A stretch of DNA of 14,610 nucleotides from Chamaesiphon sp. (lineage in GTDB: Bacteria; Cyanobacteriota; Cyanobacteriia; Cyanobacteriales; Chamaesiphonaceae): contig JAJAYU010000286.1 of the NCBI GenBank assembly GCA_026786125.1, positions 1 through 14,610 of the forward strand, read 5' to 3'. Positions 1-8,486 of the stretch are shown here, in pieces (position 1 is the first letter of the stretch; the number at the start of each line of letters is the position of its first letter). Under the pieces are notes generated by a model, which worked only from the letters and a program-made list of their open reading frames with translations, had not been told where the DNA came from and did no database searches. The translations under genes were made by a program, and so were the position numbers.

Positions 1-171
1 CTTCTACAGGTATTTCTGCAATTGAATCACTAGTATCAACTAAGGACAACCAATCTTCACTGGTAGATGCAGTGGTTGATTCTGTTACTTCTACAGGTAT
101 TTCTGCAATTGAATCACTAGTATCAACTAAGGACAACCAATCTTCACTGGTAGATGCAGTGGTTGATTCTG
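1..171. repeat. 87-bp in-frame tandem repeat inside the CheA-type gene
   Basis: Positions 1-84 and 88-171 are identical base for base, giving a period of 87 bp (29 codons). On the minus strand each unit encodes a segment containing ESTTASTSEDWLSL followed by VDTSDSIAEIPVEVT. A diverged third copy of the DWLSL core precedes them (residues about 274-278, near 205-220). The array may continue beyond the left edge. Confidence 0.95.
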
Positions 172-1057
172 CTTCATCGATGCTAACTGAATCAGTGAAT
201 TCAGCCAATGATAACCAATCAGCAGGATTATCAGCATAGACAGATTGTTTTGATGATAAGTCACTGGAATATGTATCAGTCCAAGCACCTAGCTCTGATG
301 ATACCTGACCACCGACAGATCGATCGCCACCAATGATGGCGATTTGAGCTTGCTGAAAATTAGCTAAAGCAATCGGTGCAAGCTCTAATGATCTGGCTGG
401 ATGACGATCCAATGCCGATAGAGTTGTCGTCGCAATCGCGGCGATGCCTGGGAGACTATAGGAGCCACCCAGTTCTAATAAAAATTCTGCTAGGGATCTG
501 AGACTCTCACTCACTTTACCAGCATTTTTGCTGGCGATCGCTGTAGCTAGATCTTGGAGATCTTGGGGGATACTATCGGTAAAAATCGACCCAATTACAT
601 CAAAGCCTAATTCTGCGGCGGTAGGTAATGGCGTTTCCCGCCCGAAGAAGTCGCCTAAGTGATCCTGAAGTTTGGCAAATAATGTCGCCGTCCGTTCAAG
701 GGTAGCTGCTTCGTCGTAGGGAATCCCTGCGAGTAATGCACTCAGGGGGTCGTATAAGCAATCGTAGCCTTCTAATAGCAGCGAACCGAGTTCAGGATCG
801 ATTTCTAATTCCGCTGGATAGAGAGCCTGGAAGACATCTTCCAGGTGATGGGCGATAGTTTCGATCGTCTTGAACCCACAATTGGCAGCACTACCTTTGA
901 TGGTGTGTGCAGCCCGCATCAGGGTATGGACGCGCTCGATCGTTTTCTCTTCGACAAGAATAATTAGTGTTTCTTCGATTGTCTGCAATAATTCCGCCGC
1001 TTCGATCTCAAAATATCGATCGAGTGACTCTTGAAAATCTAGATCGTCGGGGGTCAT
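1..1057 (-). CDS. CheA-type hybrid histidine kinase, N-terminal part (PilL/HmpE/PixL-like), cut by window edge
   Basis: This frame is open from the ATG at 1057 to the left edge (352 codons visible). The first ~120 residues form an Hpt phosphotransfer domain with the motif MRAAHTIKGSAANCG; His51 (codon 905-907) is the expected phospho-acceptor. A helical region follows, then from about residue 260 an acidic Ser/Thr-rich linker ending in tandem 29-residue repeats. The dimerisation, ATPase, CheW-like and receiver domains expected of a CheA/PilL would lie left of the window and are not seen. It is the last visible cistron of the chemosensory operon, 155 bp after the receptor gene, so it should phosphorylate the CheY and PatA-type regulators encoded upstream. 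No Shine-Dalgarno precedes the ATG; the leader is C-rich. That it is a CheA is secure from the Hpt and the operon; assignment to Pil, Pix or Hmp is inference. Confidence 0.9.
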   Translation of the reverse strand, partial: MTPDDLDFQESLDRYFEIEAAELLQTIEETLIILVEEKTIERVHTLMRAAHTIKGSAANCGFKTIETIAHHLEDVFQALYPAELEIDPELGSLLLEGYDCLYDPLSALLAGIPYDEAATLERTATLFAKLQDHLGDFFGRETPLPTAAELGFDVIGSIFTDSIPQDLQDLATAIASKNAGKVSESLRSLAEFLLELGGSYSLPGIAAIATTTLSALDRHPARSLELAPIALANFQQAQIAIIGGDRSVGGQVSSELGAWTDTYSSDLSSKQSVYADNPADWLSLAEFTDSVSIDEAESTTASTSEDWLSLVDTSDSIAEIPVEVTESTTASTSEDWLSLVDTSDSIAEIPVE

Positions 1058-1212
1058 AGGAAAGGGGATAGGGGTTAGGGGATAGGGGTTAGAGTTCAGG
1101 GGATGGGGGTTAGAGGTTAGAGTTTAAGGGTTAGAGTTCAGTGGTAGATTTTGGGACGCTTGCGTCCTTCATATTCTCTATTCCCTAATCCCTATCCCCT
1201 ATCCCCTAATCC
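1058..1212. repeat. G-rich/C-rich inverted repeat between receptor and CheA cistrons
   Basis: The plus strand from 1064 to 1140 is built of GGGGATA, GGGGTTA and GGGTTAGAG words. From about 1180 to 1217 it carries the complementary CCCTAAT and CCCTATC words. The 14-mer TTAGGGGATAGGGG occurs in both arms in opposite orientation. Four runs of four G with 3-nt loops (1064-1088) fit a quadruplex motif on the plus strand. The minus-strand transcript has a G-rich arm right at the receptor stop codon, which lies inside the repeat. It has a C-rich arm directly before the CheA start. Confidence 0.8.
1154..1167. repeat. Small perfect hairpin (6-bp stem, TT loop)
   Basis: GGACGC-TT-GCGTCC is a perfect dyad at the centre of the spacer between the G-rich and C-rich arms. 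It resembles short dispersed palindromes common in cyanobacterial intergenic DNA. No T-tract follows on either strand, so it is not a convincing intrinsic terminator. Confidence 0.6.
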
Positions 1213-4200
1213 CTAATCCACCTTAAAGCGACTAACACTAGTCTCTAGAACTTGCGAAGTGTTGATCAACTGTTGGCAAGACTGGGAGATTTGGGTGGCA
1301 CTATCCGAGGTGAGATTGGCAATCATCGCTACATCAGTCATTACTTCGGTCAGTTTTTGGGACTGTTTGTTTTGGGTACTTGCAGATTTACCGATCTCTT
1401 TGACGAGTTCGCTGATTTGGCTGGTGGCGACGACGATCTCGCTCAGACTTTGGCGGGTTTCGTTCACCAAGTTGGTACCTTGGACGACTTGGGCGATGCC
1501 GATTTCCATTGCTTCGGTTACGTCGTTGGTGTCGATCCGAATTTCGTCTACTAAGCGTTCGATTTCAGTCGTGGCATTGGCAGACTGATAAGCCAGGGAG
1601 CGAACTTCGTCGGCTACTACCGCAAATCCTTTCCCATATTGTCCGGCACGAGTTGCTTCGATCGAAGCGTTCAGGGCGAGCAAGTTGGTTTGGGTAGCGA
1701 AGTTTTCGATCAGGTTAACTACTTTGGAAATCTTCTGGAAGGTTTCACCTAGACGTTTGATTTTCTTGGCGGTTGTCGATACAGTTGATCGGATTTCTAG
1801 AATCTCTTCTACGGTATTTTCCATCAAGGCATCGCCAGTTTGGACGGTGCGGTTGGCGGATTGGACGACTAGCTCGACTTTTTGAGCGAAGTCGGAAACT
1901 TCTTGGCTAGAAGCTGCCATCAGATCTACCTGAATCAAGGCTCGATCGAGTTGTGCGAGTTCTTGTTCGGCTTGAGCTGAGAGGTTATTAACTAGGACGT
2001 TGTTTTCGCTAGAAGTAGTACTTACGCTCGTCGCGGCGGTTTGGACTTGGCGCACTAGTTCCCGCAGGCTTTGGATCGTAGTGTTGTAACCATCGGCGAT
2101 TGTACCGATTTCGGTTTCAGATAGGGGCGCACGGACGGTTAGATCGCCTCGGAAGGATGGTCCGATCGCCTTGAGCACGCGCAGGGCTTCTGATTCCAAT
2201 TCTTGGCGGTTGGCACGTTCCCGATCGACGATTGCCGATAGTTCTTGCTCTTGAGTCTTAACTCGATCGAGGTATTCGGCGAGTTGGAGAGCAACACCAA
2301 TTTGGAGGGCGACTTGCTCGATTACGGCACGTTCAGAAGTATCCCAAACCCGAGGAGCGTCATTTTGATAAACTCCGAGCAATCCCCACAACACACCACC
2401 TTTGAAGATCGGCGCGAGGATGTAAGCTTTGGCTTGATACTTCTCTAAGGATTGAATGTAGCAATCAGGGAAGTTTTTGGTATAAATGTCATCGACGGCG
2501 GTAGACTTTTGACCTTTGGCATATTTACCACCTTTGGTATTTTGGAGGTAAGTATCTTCTTCGGTGATGTCTTTTTCTGACCACTTGCGGAGGAGACAGC
2601 GATCATTACCAGTCCGATTGCCACTGAGGACACTATCTTTGTCCTGAGCGACGAGTAAGGATACCCAGCCACTACCAACGGATTCGGCGACGACTTGACC
2701 ACTCCAGTCAGGGTTGAATTGATAAACAACCGATCGATCGGCTTTGGAAGCTTGGCGGATTTCTTGGACGACGCTGGAGAAGACATCATCAACTACCAGG
2801 GATTGGCGAATCTTATCGGCAATCCGGTTGATGGTTTGTTCTTGATCGGCGCGTTTTTGGAGTTGTTTGATATAGTCGATTTGCTCCATCGCAATCCCGA
2901 CTTGTAGCCCCATTTGGCGGAGAGTTTCGATTTCCTCTTCCTGCCATTTGCGGGTACTGGAGTTTTGATAAGCAGCGATTAATCCCCATAGTTTCCGGTT
3001 CGCGCCAAAGATCGGTGCAAGCACATAAGCTCTGGCTTCAAATTGTTCGAGCAGTTGGATGTGGCAAGCTTGGTGTCCTTGGGTGTAGATGTCATTGACA
3101 GCAAAGCATTCGCCGTCTTTGTATCGACCACCTTGAGTGCGTTGCAAGAATGTATCTTGGACGATATGCACGGTTTTGATCAAGTCAACCCAACCAGGAA
3201 CAGCGGATTCAGCGATAAAGCGACCACTCCAATCGGCATCGAATTGATAGATGGCTAACCGATCGCTATTGAGCAGTTTCCGACCATCTTGGGTAGCAAT
3301 TTGGAAGACTGTTTGCTCATCTTTGGCACTACGGAGCCGTTCTTGGAGCTTGGATAGTCCCCGTTCCCGTTGGAGCCTCTCTTCCATCTTTTTGGATTGG
3401 AATTGAGCTTGGCGGCGGCTTGCGGTCTGCTGGAGCGGGAAGCTAAAGGTTTTAGCATAGTCCAACATTGCTTTTAGCTCGGACTCTTGCCAGTTCCGCG
3501 CACCGGAGTTTTGGTACACGCCCAACATGCCAATTAGTTGGCTGTTTTGAATCACTGGGACGACGATATACGCCTTCATTTGCAGTGGTTCGAGGGATTC
3601 GAGCAAGCAGCGATCGAATCCTTTGGTAGTAATATCGTTGACGACGTAATAAGCCTTACAATTTTCCGGCGTAATCGAATAGTCTAAATCTAGTGAAGTA
3701 CCAGCTTTAGTCCAGTTGACACCCACAGATTCACCAATGACTTGGCTGCTCCAGTCGGCATTGTAAGCGACAACCATTGCCCGATCTGCTTGGAGGGTCT
3801 GACGGATATCATCCAAGGTTGTCTGCATCAACTCTTGGGCTTCGATCTCGATCGCCGCGATCAAGTCCCGCCGCTGGGATAATTGCAATAATGGTTGGTT
3901 GGGTTGGAGTGCTAGGGTGAGTTCCAAGGACATTTGGGACAAGCAAGCAGTCTCGGCTTCTGACCACTGGCGCGCTTTGTCACATTGATGGACTACTAAT
4001 AAACCCCAGACCCGACCGAGGCTGTAACTATCAGTGCTGGCGGTGTAGCCATTGACTAGGATCGGAATCGCTAGTGTTGACTGGACTTGATACTGATCTA
4101 AGATTTGTTTTTGATAGGGGCTAGTTTCGCTGTTGATCAACGCCATTGACCGTTGGGATTGATCGTCCGTAAATTGCTCAAAGCCAAAACCAATCTGGGG

Positions 4201-4698
4201 AATTTCCACATTCAGGGTCGGGGTCAAGCCAGCTTGGACTGCCTCGGCGATCACGCGACCCATGCCAGTTTCAGTCAGTTGATACACCAAGACTCGATCG
4301 GCATTTAGCAATGCTTTGATCTCGGTAACTGCACTAGCGAGTGCTACCATCGGCGCGGTCGCTTGTCTGATTTTGGTCGCAATTTTATGAACTTTGTCAG
4401 CATCAATACTTGCCACTGGTGCGGCAATTACTGGATTAGGTGCTGTCAAGAAACCAGCTAATTCTTTGGCTTTACGCAGGTTTTGGCGCAGGGGTTCAGC
4501 ATTAGAACTATTGGAATTCTCTAGCTTGGCTTGAGCATCCTGGAGAATCGATAATAATTGCTGTTTGGCGGTAGTACTATTCATAGGATGATCTAGATTG
4601 GATAGCTGTTTTTGTTCAATGGATGAGGCGATGGAGTTAATCGGATCTGAAGTTTTTTCAGATTTTCCGTCTGCCGAACCAAATATACTTTTTAACAT
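1213..4698 (-). CDS. Methyl-accepting chemotaxis receptor with four GAF domains (PilJ/HmpD/PixJ-like)
   Basis: 1161 residues. Order: unstructured N-terminus (1-100), GAF1 (about 103-268), GAF2 (285-424), GAF3 (451-606), GAF4 (620-808, with an insertion near 685-713), coiled coil/HAMP-like segment (815-890), and MCP signalling domain (900-1160). The highly conserved hairpin tip is at about 997-1019, including [15 protein letters not shown]. No transmembrane segment or signal peptide is visible, so the receptor is probably cytoplasmic or held in an array by partners. GAF3 has Cys545-His546 in a setting ([18 protein letters not shown]) like the bilin-attachment site of cyanobacteriochromes. GAF4 has Cys746-Tyr747 and GAF2 has Cys364 in the aligned place. 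It should couple ligand or light input through CheW to the CheA kinase. The ATG at 4698 is 58 bp after the cheW stop. Receptor identity is secure; photoreception is inference. Confidence 0.95.
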   Translation of the reverse strand: MLKSIFGSADGKSEKTSDPINSIASSIEQKQLSNLDHPMNSTTAKQQLLSILQDAQAKLENSNSSNAEPLRQNLRKAKELAGFLTAPNPVIAAPVASIDADKVHKIATKIRQATAPMVALASAVTEIKALLNADRVLVYQLTETGMGRVIAEAVQAGLTPTLNVEIPQIGFGFEQFTDDQSQRSMALINSETSPYQKQILDQYQVQSTLAIPILVNGYTASTDSYSLGRVWGLLVVHQCDKARQWSEAETACLSQMSLELTLALQPNQPLLQLSQRRDLIAAIEIEAQELMQTTLDDIRQTLQADRAMVVAYNADWSSQVIGESVGVNWTKAGTSLDLDYSITPENCKAYYVVNDITTKGFDRCLLESLEPLQMKAYIVVPVIQNSQLIGMLGVYQNSGARNWQESELKAMLDYAKTFSFPLQQTASRRQAQFQSKKMEERLQRERGLSKLQERLRSAKDEQTVFQIATQDGRKLLNSDRLAIYQFDADWSGRFIAESAVPGWVDLIKTVHIVQDTFLQRTQGGRYKDGECFAVNDIYTQGHQACHIQLLEQFEARAYVLAPIFGANRKLWGLIAAYQNSSTRKWQEEEIETLRQMGLQVGIAMEQIDYIKQLQKRADQEQTINRIADKIRQSLVVDDVFSSVVQEIRQASKADRSVVYQFNPDWSGQVVAESVGSGWVSLLVAQDKDSVLSGNRTGNDRCLLRKWSEKDITEEDTYLQNTKGGKYAKGQKSTAVDDIYTKNFPDCYIQSLEKYQAKAYILAPIFKGGVLWGLLGVYQNDAPRVWDTSERAVIEQVALQIGVALQLAEYLDRVKTQEQELSAIVDRERANRQELESEALRVLKAIGPSFRGDLTVRAPLSETEIGTIADGYNTTIQSLRELVRQVQTAATSVSTTSSENNVLVNNLSAQAEQELAQLDRALIQVDLMAASSQEVSDFAQKVELVVQSANRTVQTGDALMENTVEEILEIRSTVSTTAKKIKRLGETFQKISKVVNLIENFATQTNLLALNASIEATRAGQYGKGFAVVADEVRSLAYQSANATTEIERLVDEIRIDTNDVTEAMEIGIAQVVQGTNLVNETRQSLSEIVVATSQISELVKEIGKSASTQNKQSQKLTEVMTDVAMIANLTSDSATQISQSCQQLINTSQVLETSVSRFKVD

Positions 4699-4756
4699 TG
4701 ATGATATTTTTTATTACTAAACTTTGATGGTCGATCGATCACAACTAATATTCGTT

Positions 4757-5329
4757 CTAAATAATTCCGGCGGTATCCTCTCCTTTGGCAAAGCGGATCA
4801 CCTGTTGAAGATCTACGACTACTCGTGATTGGGACTCGGTATCGATAAAGTAACCCGATAAAAACGATCGAATTTGATCGGTAAACATCGCTTCTCCGAT
4901 CGCCAAACACTGCTGGGAGTCGTAAGTTTCAATCGTGCCAACCCGATCAATTAATAATGCGACTGTTTCATTGCGTACCTGAAATAGCATCCCCATTCCA
5001 GTCGAAACTTCTGTGGATTGATGATAGCAAGATCCACCCATGAGATGAGCCAGATCTACTACCCAAGTCGCTTTACCGCCATAATTAATAATTCCCAATA
5101 ATGAACTATTCATTTGAGGCACAGGCAAAATCTCCGCTAATGAAATTTTGATTGTTGCCTGTAAATTAGCTAGGGGAATTAAGGCCTGGAGGCTATCACC
5201 GATGGTAAAGCCTAAGAATCGTTGGGCTTGATCGCTGGTTGGCTGCGCTGCGGCTGAGGAACCGCGACTCGCTGGATTTGATTGACGATCAATCTGGATT
5301 GATCGTCCTTTATTAATAGTTTGATTCAT
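4757..5329 (-). CDS. CheW-type adaptor protein (PilI/HmpC-like)
   Basis: About 190 residues from the ATG at 5329. A Ser/Ala/Gln-rich N-terminus of ~35 residues precedes a CheW beta-barrel domain starting near FLGFTIGDSLQALIPL. It includes the family's typical LLGIINYGGKATWVVDL core and a later MLFQVRNETVALLIDRVG strand pair. It links the GAF receptor to the CheA kinase in the signalling array. The frame also allows a TTG start at 5353 overlapping the cheY stop (TTGA), which would permit translational coupling and add eight residues. Neither start has a clear Shine-Dalgarno; the ATG is preferred because the extra residues are not part of the domain. It lies 20 bp after cheY and 58 bp before the receptor gene. 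Confidence 0.92.
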   Translation of the reverse strand: MNQTINKGRSIQIDRQSNPASRGSSAAAQPTSDQAQRFLGFTIGDSLQALIPLANLQATIKISLAEILPVPQMNSSLLGIINYGGKATWVVDLAHLMGGSCYHQSTEVSTGMGMLFQVRNETVALLIDRVGTIETYDSQQCLAIGEAMFTDQIRSFLSGYFIDTESQSRVVVDLQQVIRFAKGEDTAGII

Positions 5330-5349
5330 AACTGCTAAATTTAGATAAC

Positions 5350-5712
5350 TCAACCAATTAATCGATCGATTGTTGCCAGCAAAGTTGGTTCGTCTACTGT
5401 TTTACTTAGATAAGCATCAGCACCACTCATATCACCCCAAGTTCGATCTATTTGTTTATCTTTAGTCGAGTACATTACGATCGGAATGCTTTGCGTAGAT
5501 GGCTCAGTCTTGAGTTTACGACATAGCTCAAATCCACTTTCTCCAGGTAAAATCACATCGAGTACAATCAGATTTGGTTTGAAACTTTTAAGTCTCAGCT
5601 CGGCTTCTTCACCACTAGTCACGACTAAAATCGAAAATCCTTTGCCTTCCAAACATTTCTTCAACTTATCCGCTTCTACCTTACTATCTTCAACAATTAA
5701 AATTTGACTCAT
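5350..5712 (-). CDS. CheY-like single-domain response regulator (PilH/HmpB-like)
   Basis: 120 residues, the size of a stand-alone receiver domain. The acidic pair Glu8-Asp9, phospho-acceptor Asp52 (in LIVLDVILPGESGFELC), Ser82 and Lys104 are in the expected receiver positions, so it should be phosphorylatable. There is no output domain. It probably competes with or complements the PatA-type regulator for phosphate from the CheA kinase and acts on the pilus motor. The ATG at 5712 lies 2 bp after the stop of the upstream patA-like gene, consistent with tight co-translation. The assignment to PilH rests on gene order. Confidence 0.94.
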   Translation of the reverse strand: MSQILIVEDSKVEADKLKKCLEGKGFSILVVTSGEEAELRLKSFKPNLIVLDVILPGESGFELCRKLKTEPSTQSIPIVMYSTKDKQIDRTWGDMSGADAYLSKTVDEPTLLATIDRLIG

Positions 5713-5714
5713 GA

Positions 5715-6965
5715 CTAGTTACTTACTCCAAGAAGATATTTTTCGATCATTTTCAGAACTGCTTCTGACTCGACTGGTTTGCCTAGAAACCCATTTGCTC
5801 CAACCATTTTTGATCGCATTCGATCGATCAATCCATCCTTACCAGTGAGAATAATTACCGGAATATGCTTTAAGCTCGGTGTTTTTCTAATTTGTTCACA
5901 TACTTCATAACCATTAGTAATCGGCATCAATAAATCCAGAAAAATAAAATCTGGTTTATTTCTAATCAAGCTCGGCATAATTTTGAGCGGATCTTGAACT
6001 CCATAATGTCTAAATCCATTTGCTGAGAGAATTCGTTCTAGGGATTGATAAATCAACAAACTATCATCAATACAAGCAATTAATGGAGTTCGCTTGATTT
6101 GGGCACTTAATAGTGATGCCGAACTACCAGTCGTCTGCCCAAATCTACCTGACAATGGCGACAGTGTGTCACTATTAACGGCTAAGTTAGCAGGTTTAGC
6201 TGTTTTCGATTTTGGTTGGGGTAATAAACCAATAGAGCCAGAGCGAAATAATGGTAATAATGTGGTGGTGAACTCTGCCACAGATTGACGATTATTTGCT
6301 GCTAGCCGTCGGATCGATCGATTCCCATCAATTGCTAACACTGTATGGTACAAATCCGATCCGTCCAGAACCTTGGCAATTTCTTCCCTAGACTTAGAAA
6401 TAGTTGGAAATAGACTGGGAGCGTAAACTCCCAACTCTAATTTTGACCATTCTTGCCATGTCTGAATTGATTTAGTCAGGATTGGCTCGATTTCTAGGAG
6501 TGGTAAAACTAAATTTAATTTGATATTTCCAGCTCCAGTTTCAATCGCCCTAAAAAACAGTCGATTGCCACTGTGTTGACTAAATTGAATGATATCGAAT
6601 AAATATTCAACAATCATGCCTGTCACTAAGTCTGTACACTTTTGTTGATCGATTAATTCATCAGTTAATAAATCTGCTAATATGTTTGAGTCTAATAATT
6701 TTTCAACCGGATTATTGATATCTGCTAATTTATTTATCGGTATTTCTAGTTGCGCTAAAGCTAAATGCCGCTGCCAGCAATCAAGTGCATCTACGCCGCC
6801 GCTGATCCAGCCCACTCGTCCCAACCGAAACGCAAGTGTCCAGATTAAATTCGGCTCGATCTTGACCACCAGATTGCCGCTAAAGGAGTTAGCCTTAATA
6901 CTTTTTAATTGAATAATTAGATCTTTAAAACTCAGAGCTACTGGTTTATCGTTAGTTTGGACCAT
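5715..6965 (-). CDS. PatA-type response regulator: N-terminal PATAN domain plus C-terminal receiver (PilG/PixG-like)
   Basis: 416 residues. The N-terminal ~250 residues match the PATAN/DUF4388 style of cyanobacterial PatA, PixG and PilG proteins: LSFKDLIIQLKSIKANSFSG, then an IWTLAFRLGRVGWISGG strand pair. A low-complexity linker spans ~250-292. The receiver domain (295-412) has Asp300-Asp301, phospho-acceptor Asp344 (IFLDLLMPITNGYEVCEQIR), Thr374 and Lys396, all residues needed for phosphorylation. It heads the operon, with the order patA-cheY-cheW-mcp-cheA known from cyanobacterial motility loci. PATAN regulators of this kind are known to act on type IV pilus extension components. No close promoter is identified. 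The ATG at 6965 follows a weak GGGATGA purine stretch. Confidence 0.93.
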   Translation of the reverse strand: MVQTNDKPVALSFKDLIIQLKSIKANSFSGNLVVKIEPNLIWTLAFRLGRVGWISGGVDALDCWQRHLALAQLEIPINKLADINNPVEKLLDSNILADLLTDELIDQQKCTDLVTGMIVEYLFDIIQFSQHSGNRLFFRAIETGAGNIKLNLVLPLLEIEPILTKSIQTWQEWSKLELGVYAPSLFPTISKSREEIAKVLDGSDLYHTVLAIDGNRSIRRLAANNRQSVAEFTTTLLPLFRSGSIGLLPQPKSKTAKPANLAVNSDTLSPLSGRFGQTTGSSASLLSAQIKRTPLIACIDDSLLIYQSLERILSANGFRHYGVQDPLKIMPSLIRNKPDFIFLDLLMPITNGYEVCEQIRKTPSLKHIPVIILTGKDGLIDRMRSKMVGANGFLGKPVESEAVLKMIEKYLLGVSN

Positions 6966-7228
6966 TATTTCATCCCATCTATCCTGATTGCGAGATCGCC
7001 TGCTAAATGTAAAGCTGGCTTCGGAAGCCGAGCTACTGTACTTATCAGCACGTTTGCCATCACAGAAAGAGATCGATCTTTGATGCTTACTTAGCTAGTG
7101 TTCCCACAACGATCTCAAAACAAAACAATTCCCCAGCCAAATTTCCACCACTTTTGGCAATGATCCGATTTAGCTGTATTTTTTGAATTAGATGTATGGC
7201 TCTATCCATTGGGGCAAAATGTCAGGCT
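6966..7228. other. Intergenic spacer between the chemosensory operon and chlI terminator
   Basis: About 260 bp with no credible coding frame. It should hold the promoter of the minus-strand operon, but no clear -35/-10 pair stands out. The only marked structure is the imperfect hairpin at 7013-7034. Confidence 0.6.
7013..7034. repeat. Imperfect palindrome, dispersed-repeat type
   Basis: AGCT-GGCTT-CGG-AAGCC-G-AGCT folds as a nine-pair stem with one bulged G and a 3-nt loop. It lies about 50-70 bp upstream of the patA-like start. It resembles short palindromic repeats of cyanobacterial intergenic regions; no T-tract follows. Confidence 0.55.
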
Positions 7229-7273
7229 AAAAAAAAGAGGTAGGCGTAATTTATGAATTACGCTTACCTCTTT
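7229..7273 (-). terminator. Rho-independent-type terminator of chlI
   Basis: Two 18-nt arms (7234-7251 and 7256-7273) with a 4-nt loop pair with a single G:U-type mismatch. Eight A at 7229-7236 give a run of eight U after the stem in the minus-strand transcript. It begins 24 bp past the chlI stop. Right placement, stem and U-tract make this the clearest terminator in the window. Confidence 0.88.
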
Positions 7274-7296
7274 ATTGATCAGTTTGGTGATTGGTG

Positions 7297-8370
7297 CTAT
7301 CCCAATTCCATCCCAAATACTTCAGCAAAGACTTTATTTACCTTGGAACCAGAATCGATCGATTCCAGTGGATCTTTACGGAGCCGATGACGCAGACACA
7401 GGGCGATGATCCGACTGATATCGTCCACAGTTACCTCTGTTCGCCCTTCAAAGGCGGCTAAAGCCTTGGCAGCCCGATTGGTGACGATATCGCCACGGAG
7501 TCCGTCTACGTCGCATTGGGAGCAAACTTGGGAAATCTTCACCCGCAGATCGTAATCAAGGCTGACATCAACCAATCTGGTTTGAGCTTCAACGATTTTC
7601 TGTTGGAGTGAGACTTGTGGCTGTTGATATTCGACTGTAAATTTGTTGGGGTTTTGGTCAAAATCCGATCGCTGCTCGACGATTTGGACGCGCAATTCTG
7701 GCTCTTTGACAGTCCGAATTTCCGCGTGCATCCCGAACCGATCTAGTAATTGGGGGCGGAGTTCGCCTTCTTCAGGATTTCCTGAACCAACGAGGACAAA
7801 TCGGGCGGGATGACGGATCGAGATCCCTTCTCGCTCAACGGTATTCCAGCCACTAGCAGCCGAATCCAGCAACACATCTACTAAGTGATCGTCAAGCAGA
7901 TTGACTTCATCTACATACAAGATTCCGCGATTGGCTTTAGCCAACAATCCAGGCTCAAACGCTTTGACACCCTCAGCTAGAGCCTTCTCAATATCGATCG
8001 TGCCACATACCCGATCTTCAGTCGCACCCAGTGGTAAATCCACCATCGGTACTTTCTTCGTCGCGATGGGATAGGCGGCATGAGTGGTCAAAAATTCCTG
8101 ACGCAATTCCTCACTCATCAGATCTGGATCGCTGGGATGACTATTGAAAGGATCCCCAGCAACAACGTCAATTTCTGGGAGCAAATCTGCCAATGCTCGA
8201 ATCGTGGTAGACTTACCCGTACCTCGATCTCCCATGATCATCACCCCACCAATAAAGGGGTCAATCACATTTAGTAACAGAGCTAATTTCATTTCCTCTT
8301 GCCCGACAATGGCAGTAAATGGAAATACAACTCGACGCGCTGTAGCGGGTGATTGAACAGTAGCGACCAC
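7297..8370 (-). CDS. chlI: Magnesium chelatase ATPase subunit I
   Basis: 357 residues, normal for ChlI. This AAA+ ATPase works with ChlD and ChlH to insert Mg2+ into protoporphyrin IX, the first committed step of chlorophyll synthesis, in the cytoplasm or at membranes. Seen in the sequence: Walker A GDRGTGKS (47-54), the [11 protein letters not shown] segment (121-131), Walker B LYVDEV (151-156), and a sensor/arginine-finger stretch [20 protein letters not shown] (191-210) leading into RFG. The C-terminal [20 protein letters not shown] helix is typical of the family. A CxxC pair (Cys283, Cys286) just before it might be redox-active, but that is untested. The gene is monocistronic by appearance: a divergent promoter region upstream and a strong terminator downstream. 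The ATG at 8370 fits the known N-terminus. Confidence 0.97.
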   Translation of the reverse strand: MVATVQSPATARRVVFPFTAIVGQEEMKLALLLNVIDPFIGGVMIMGDRGTGKSTTIRALADLLPEIDVVAGDPFNSHPSDPDLMSEELRQEFLTTHAAYPIATKKVPMVDLPLGATEDRVCGTIDIEKALAEGVKAFEPGLLAKANRGILYVDEVNLLDDHLVDVLLDSAASGWNTVEREGISIRHPARFVLVGSGNPEEGELRPQLLDRFGMHAEIRTVKEPELRVQIVEQRSDFDQNPNKFTVEYQQPQVSLQQKIVEAQTRLVDVSLDYDLRVKISQVCSQCDVDGLRGDIVTNRAAKALAAFEGRTEVTVDDISRIIALCLRHRLRKDPLESIDSGSKVNKVFAEVFGMELG

Positions 8371-8410
8371 AATCCTTACCTATATTAAATAACTTTGATT
8401 CTCGCCCTTT

Positions 8411-8440
8411 ATTATAATGGTTAGCGGTCAGAGCGCGTAA
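8411..8440 (-). promoter_or_regulatory. Putative chlI promoter
   Basis: On the minus strand TTACGC (8440-8435) and a perfect TATAAT (8416-8411) are separated by 18 bp, placing transcription start about 35 bp before the chlI ATG. The -10 is part of the palindrome ATTATAAT, which also offers TATAAT on the plus strand toward the moaD-like gene. No matching -35 is evident in that direction. Confidence 0.5.
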
Positions 8441-8486
8441 TCGCTAGCGTTAAATATTGTTGATAGCCTATTTCCCACCCGATCTC

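Noticed and set aside
1..171. CRISPR-like array
   Set aside because: The repeat is continuous, in frame, 87 bp, without spacers, and encodes part of a kinase linker.
1252..3258. Several open frames of 60-110 codons on the plus strand across the receptor gene, and a minus-strand one at 2445-2792
   Set aside because: They are antisense or out-of-frame shadows of the receptor gene, with no family-like sequence.
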